Shown here piece by piece: positions 60,072 to 64,000 of a stretch of DNA of 64,000 nt (position 1 is its first letter; each line of letters opens with the position of its first letter). This DNA is from Calothrix sp. NIES-2100. GTDB lineage: Bacteria > Cyanobacteriota > Cyanobacteriia > Cyanobacteriales > Nostocaceae. The notes below the pieces were generated by a model. The model was not told the origin of the DNA. It was given only the letters and a program-made list of their open reading frames with translations, and made no database searches. The stretch spans positions 8,576,645 to 8,640,644 of the forward strand of contig NZ_AP018178.1 in the NCBI RefSeq assembly GCF_002368195.1, read 5' to 3'. The position numbers and the translations under genes were made by a program.

Positions 60072-61086
60072 AAAGGGTATTTTTAACTGATTGTCAAGAT
60101 GTCACTCATTGTTGGAGATGGCAAATTTTTTCCACTACCATGAATTTTTCGCTTTGGTTTATCGCCAAAGTTTTGATGAATTCGTAGTAAGCACAAAGCG
60201 TGCTTTAAAATCCACCGACTGAAGTCCTGACTACGAAATTATTCATCCAAGACAACTAATCTCATGAACCGCTGAATCTTTTAAATGATTATCTTATTTT
60301 AGCGAGCGAATTTATTAAATTTCATAAAATTTGTTTTTTTGAAAGTAAATATAAGTAGAGCAAGCTCCATCTCAGGGTTTTTACTTAAATCATGCCCTAT
60401 GCCCTATGCCCAATTCTTCATGGCTCATTTTCCAGTTAGAACCCCTAATCGCCCTCAGCCCTGGTTCCCCTCTTTTCCAGCTAGTGGCAAAAATCATCGT
60501 ATAACTGAAAAAAGAAAGGTAAGTATTTGAAGTTTTCCCAGAAATGACAATTCGACTTGAGCAGTAGGGAAATATAAATAATACATTTCTTGCCATGTCC
60601 TTAGCTGGACAAGAAGGTAAAAATTGCTCTAGTGTTTCAAATCAACTTTCTATGCAACCTAGTCATCTACCGTTTGCTTGGCTTTTCATAATTGAAGATT
60701 ATATTTTCCTACCTCAGGATACCCCTATGCGGCAAGTGTTGGCGATGAGGACGCAATCATCCCTCTTGTCTCTTAGGACACCCTTGGTTGTGCTTTTTCT
60801 CAAAGCTTTTTGCTTGGAGAAATTATTAAGAGCGATATTTACACAACTGGACGCAAAATCAGTGCATCAGAAAGCAAATCTCTGCCATCTGCCAGAAATC
60901 CAGTTAAAATTTGGCAATCATTGTAACAAAAACACATGTGTTGCCTACGTATCTTCTACCAAATCGTTTGTTCAATAGGATTGTGACTACTACAAAAAAC
61001 TTTCGCTCACAGGCGATTTGGTTAGGGGGGCAAGTTTTACCAGGTTTCCCCTTACTGATACTCTCAATTTCTGTGGAACGCAACTC
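60072..61086. other. 1-kb gap, no supported gene
   Basis: Several open frames exist (such as 60595-60978), but none has family likeness, a ribosome-binding site, or usual codon use. A short CCCTATG repeat lies at about 60392-60412. The right end is the leader of the GGDEF gene. A small unknown gene or RNA cannot be excluded. Confidence 0.5.
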
Positions 61087-62109
61087 ATGTCAGGCATAAG
61101 TCCATTTTCTCTTTCCAAGCAACCGCCACTGATTTTGGTGGCTGATGATGACAAGACCATGCGAGTGCTGTTGCGTAAAGCTATGGAACAAGAAGGCTAT
61201 CGAGTGGTCGAGGTCAATGATGGTCAGCAATGTTTAGATGCTTACGATACTATTAAACCGGATATAGTCTTGTTAGATGCGGTAATGCCTGTGATGGATG
61301 GCTTTACATGCTGTAAGCAATTGCTCAAGATTGCTAGAAATAACTTAATTTCAGCTCTGGCAAATTTTGATACTGACTCTGCTTTAGGTAATACTGTCAT
61401 CTCTAAATTATGGGAGCGGACTCCCATATTGATGATTACATGCCTGGATGATGAAGAGTCTGTCAACCGTGCCTTTGAAGCAGGGGCAATGGATTACATA
61501 ACCAAACCAATCCACTGGGCTGTGTTGCGACAGCGTTTACGGCGGTTGTTACAACAAGCACAAGTATATAAACAGTTAGAGGCGGCAAACCAGGCATTAC
61601 AGCATATCGCCAACGTTGATGGTTTAACAGGGTTAGCTAATCGTCGCCGCTTTGATGATTACCTAAATACACAATGGATTAATTTAGCACAAGAGGAATT
61701 ACCTCTATCACTGATTTTATGTGATATTGACTTTTTTAAATTTTACAATGATAAATATGGTCATCCGGCGGGAGATGTGTGCTTACAAAAGGTCGGTCAG
61801 GTCTTAAGCCATACAGCACAGAAAAATCAAGATTTAGTAGCCCGTTATGGCGGCGAAGAATTTGCTGTCATTATGCCTAATACCCATGCATTTGGGGCAG
61901 TTCATGTTGCTGCTGCGATGCAAGCGGGAGTCAGAGATTTAAAAATTGTTCATCACGGGTCAGATGTGAGTGAGTATGTCACCCTGAGTATGGGTGTGGC
62001 GACGATGGTTCCGAGTTGGGAATCTTCTCCCTCAGATTTGATTGTGAAGGCAGATAAGGCTCTTTACCAAGCCAAGGCAGAGGGGCGCGATCGCATTATC
62101 CTTAAATGA
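61087..62109 (+). CDS. receiver-GGDEF diguanylate cyclase
   Basis: A 340-aa protein from MSGISPFSLSKQPPLILVAD. The receiver has Asp64 in VLLDAVMPVMDGF, with an unusual ~25-residue insertion (RNNLISALANFDTDSALGNT) before the fourth strand. The GGDEF domain begins DGLTGLANRRRFDDYL, and the active site is RYGGEEF (GGEEF at 255-259). The inhibitory I-site place reads KNQD instead of RxxD, so product inhibition at that site is probably lost. It should make cyclic di-GMP on phosphorylation. It is convergent with sasA, 40 nt apart. Confidence 0.92.
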   Translation: MSGISPFSLSKQPPLILVADDDKTMRVLLRKAMEQEGYRVVEVNDGQQCLDAYDTIKPDIVLLDAVMPVMDGFTCCKQLLKIARNNLISALANFDTDSALGNTVISKLWERTPILMITCLDDEESVNRAFEAGAMDYITKPIHWAVLRQRLRRLLQQAQVYKQLEAANQALQHIANVDGLTGLANRRRFDDYLNTQWINLAQEELPLSLILCDIDFFKFYNDKYGHPAGDVCLQKVGQVLSHTAQKNQDLVARYGGEEFAVIMPNTHAFGAVHVAAAMQAGVRDLKIVHHGSDVSEYVTLSMGVATMVPSWESSPSDLIVKADKALYQAKAEGRDRIILK

Positions 62110-62149
62110 TGAACAATTATGAAAGATTTCCCAGCAAAAAATGCGGTGA

Positions 62150-63337
62150 CTAAGAAGGATAGACTGGCAATGTAAAGTGGAACCAAGCGCCACCATTGAC
62201 AACAGAGTCTACCCAAATGTGACCATAGTGTGCCCGAATAATTCGTTGGCATACACAAAGACCAATACCATAACCTTCTGTACCTTGATCCCGTTGCAGG
62301 CGGAAGTGATTTTCAAAAATTTGCTCGCGGTTTTCGTAAGGAATTCCCGGGCCAGTGTCACCAATACTAATCTGAACTTTTTGGGTAGTGCGGTGCAGTC
62401 CAGTAACACTGATCTTGCCACTGACAGGTGTATATTTAATGGCATTGTCCAACAAATTTACTAATACTTGGTGTATCCGTTCTGGGTCAGCATATACATA
62501 GGGCAAGTCTTTGGGAATATCTGTTTCTAGTTGCTGAGATTTGGCAGTATAGCGATCGCTTAACTCTTCTAGTACATCTATACAGAGTTTGCGGATGTCC
62601 ATTTTTTGGGGTACGATTGGTAGCTCAGTATCATTACCTCTACCAACTTGCAAAAGATCAGTAATCATACGGTCAATGATCTTCGTTTGACTGCGAGCTT
62701 GTTTTAATAAGTGAGCTGTCATTGCGGGTTTGAGGCGCTGAAATTGGCCAGTTTCAATATTGTAGTTAGATTGGAGAGTTTCGATGGCGATCGCCACGGC
62801 AGTTAAGGGATTACGGAGGTCGTGCGCTAGCACAGCGATTACCCTGTCTTTAAATTGCAACTGCTCTTGAAGTTTCTCTTGTTCCTGTTTCAAGCGAAAA
62901 ATTTCGTCCGACAGGCGGATGAGTTCGGCGGAAACAGCAACTGAAGTGATGGTGGATTTGGGTGATACCACGCGGCTATTTTCGTCTAGACGTTCTTGTA
63001 AGTCTTCTTGGAGCTTCAAATAAGCATCTACCGAAGCTTGCCAACGCGGCCACCAGTTTTTCAGTTGACCGATGATATTACTTCCCGTAATAATTTGCCT
63101 CGGTTCCGGGTGGATTTTGATTAAAGCTGGCGTCGCCACTAATTTAAAGTGTTCCGCCAAATAAGGTTGTTGTCCCACGTCAACAATTTGAAGTTCAAAA
63201 TGATACCCAGTCTGTAATTCTTTCAAGTAAGCACGTATTCGCTGTACTTGCTGTCGGGACTTAGGCCGTCCATCGACAAAGAGCAACAGCTGGAGCGGAG
63301 CCTCAGAAGAGAGGGGCTGATCTGGGGAAACTGGCAT
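62150..63337 (-). CDS. sasA: clock-associated histidine kinase SasA
   Basis: A 395-aa protein from MPVSPDQPLSSEAPLQLLLF; the frame stays open 70 codons more, but known SasA proteins start near here. Residues 13-100 are the KaiB-like thioredoxin fold (LLLFVDGRPKSRQQVQRIRA, YLAEHFKLVATPALIKIHPE) that binds KaiC. A linker coiled coil leads to the H-box VIAVLAHDLRNPLTAVAI with His172. N-box VNLLDNAIKYTP, G1 GDTGPGIPYE and G2 GYGIGLCVCQRI follow. SasA phosphorylates RpaA to time transcription. No kai gene lies in the window. Confidence 0.95.
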   Translation of the reverse strand: MPVSPDQPLSSEAPLQLLLFVDGRPKSRQQVQRIRAYLKELQTGYHFELQIVDVGQQPYLAEHFKLVATPALIKIHPEPRQIITGSNIIGQLKNWWPRWQASVDAYLKLQEDLQERLDENSRVVSPKSTITSVAVSAELIRLSDEIFRLKQEQEKLQEQLQFKDRVIAVLAHDLRNPLTAVAIAIETLQSNYNIETGQFQRLKPAMTAHLLKQARSQTKIIDRMITDLLQVGRGNDTELPIVPQKMDIRKLCIDVLEELSDRYTAKSQQLETDIPKDLPYVYADPERIHQVLVNLLDNAIKYTPVSGKISVTGLHRTTQKVQISIGDTGPGIPYENREQIFENHFRLQRDQGTEGYGIGLCVCQRIIRAHYGHIWVDSVVNGGAWFHFTLPVYPS

Positions 63338-63481
63338 GTAATCGTGTTTCAGCACTGGTAACAACCCGGCGACGCTTGAGGAAAAGTTAAGATGGACTGA
63401 CTCTTGTCGGTGGTCGTTCTTTCTTTTAAATTTAATATCTATTTTAGATTCTTCTACACCTATCAGTCCTGGGTTTTTTAG

Positions 63482-64000
63482 ATGAGATACATATTTTTCA
63501 GCCTTTTGCTTCCTTTTAGCCTTGCTGCTGTTCCAGGTAACCATCAAACCCTGGATTTTAGGTCTTCATCCTCCCTGAAACAAAATCTGGCAGCAACACC
63601 AGCAAATGAAAGCTTTTATACTACAGCTAGTCAATTAATCCAGCAACAGATCAATCTGATAGCTCGGATTGAGCAAGCTATCGTCTCACCTGATGCCAAT
63701 CAGATGCGCTCTGTAGCAGGACAATTAACAGTTCACACCAAGTCGGTAGACGCTTTTATCAACCGTCAATATCAAAGCCCGAAAAATGTATGTACCTCAA
63801 GAGTGGATATCACTCAAAATTCCCCTTTAGCCGAGCAGTTAACTGGGTCACAATTAAAAATTTACTGCTCTTTGTATGCTTCTAACCAAGAATTATTAAA
63901 ACTTGCTCCGGTACTAGATCGGTTATTATCTCGGCGCGGGGAACTAGCCTTAGTCACAAGCCTACCCTTAGTGACGGGGGAGAGGCAATCAGATTCTGTG
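63482..64000 (+). CDS. secreted protein, incomplete at window end
   Basis: The frame from ATG 63482 (MRYIFFSLLLPFSLAAVPGN) is open for 173 codons to the last base. It starts with a signal-peptide-like segment and continues with TTASQLIQQQINLIARIEQA, helical, then QYQSPKNVCTSRVDITQNSP and LKIYCSLYASNQELLKLAPV with two Cys. It is divergent from sasA, overlapping only the unlikely long N-terminal extension of that frame. That supports the shorter sasA start. I recognise no family. Confidence 0.7.
   Translation, partial: MRYIFFSLLLPFSLAAVPGNHQTLDFRSSSSLKQNLAATPANESFYTTASQLIQQQINLIARIEQAIVSPDANQMRSVAGQLTVHTKSVDAFINRQYQSPKNVCTSRVDITQNSPLAEQLTGSQLKIYCSLYASNQELLKLAPVLDRLLSRRGELALVTSLPLVTGERQSDSV

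Noticed and set aside
60339..60978. Plus-strand open frames of 63 and 127 codons
   Set aside because: No family likeness, no ribosome-binding site, odd composition; probably leader DNA of the GGDEF gene.
63338..63547. 70-residue N-terminal extension of SasA
   Set aside because: Known SasA proteins begin near the KaiB-like domain, and a divergent secreted-protein gene starts at 63482.

Overview
The window is chromosomal DNA from a filamentous, Nostoc/Anabaena-like (Nostocales) cyanobacterium. The evidence is the fbp-tal-zwf-opcA oxidative pentose phosphate cluster, a SasA-type clock kinase, a CRR7-like NDH-1 assembly factor, a GUN4 domain, several cyanobacteria-restricted small families (DUF1815, DUF2839, DUF2854), dense HIP1 octamers (GCGATCGC), and heptamer tandem repeats (STRRs) at many gene borders. 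Genus and species cannot be fixed from sequence reading alone.

Layout. 1-6.2 kb is an eroding accessory zone. It holds a transposase remnant, an S74-type (tail-fibre chaperone-like) protein, a 963-aa LGFP-repeat protein with a possible papain-like Cys/His centre, and a broken L,D-transpeptidase gene carrying a decayed IS5-like element that itself contains a REP-like palindrome. 6.2-12.1 kb holds a PNPOx-like flavoprotein and nrdJ (B12-dependent ribonucleotide reductase), whose coding sequence is interrupted by a 2,477-nt group II intron with maturase and a 320-nt group I intron. The group I intron sits exactly inside the catalytic NPCG|E motif. 12.2-15.4 kb has an amber-interrupted GST-like gene, a small conserved protein, an RRM protein and a REP-rich gap.

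15.4-27 kb is the carbon-metabolism cluster (fbp, tal, zwf, opcA) followed by cobB, a cAMP-binding-domain protein, a large UPF0182 membrane protein and lipoproteins. 27-42.4 kb holds a CAP-domain lipoprotein, small membrane proteins, a thioesterase, a TPR-CHAT lipoprotein, a helicase-like protein, an M48 protease, a 13-copy 21-bp tandem array, a MITE-like element sharing ends with the IS5-like element, a GUN4 fusion protein and lysS. 42.4-45.2 kb is a second eroding zone: two copies of a short helical module flank a gutted CHAT-protease gene. 45.5-64 kb holds a VOC-like membrane protein, an ECF-like sigma factor, a TPR protein, a WGR/beta-propeller gene pair, a sensor kinase, pfkA, ppk, response regulators, CRR7, a GGDEF response regulator, sasA, and a secreted protein running off the end.

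Functional links. fbp/tal/zwf/opcA supply and control NADPH from sugar phosphates; pfkA and ppk add glycolytic and polyphosphate nodes; sasA passes clock state to transcription. CobB makes a corrin precursor of the cofactor that NrdJ uses. The strongest unusual signals are the double-intron nrdJ, the 21-bp palindromic array, the traces of small repeats moving into and reshaping genes (cobB, the IS5-like transposase, several stop codons), and the decayed CHAT/adaptor module.
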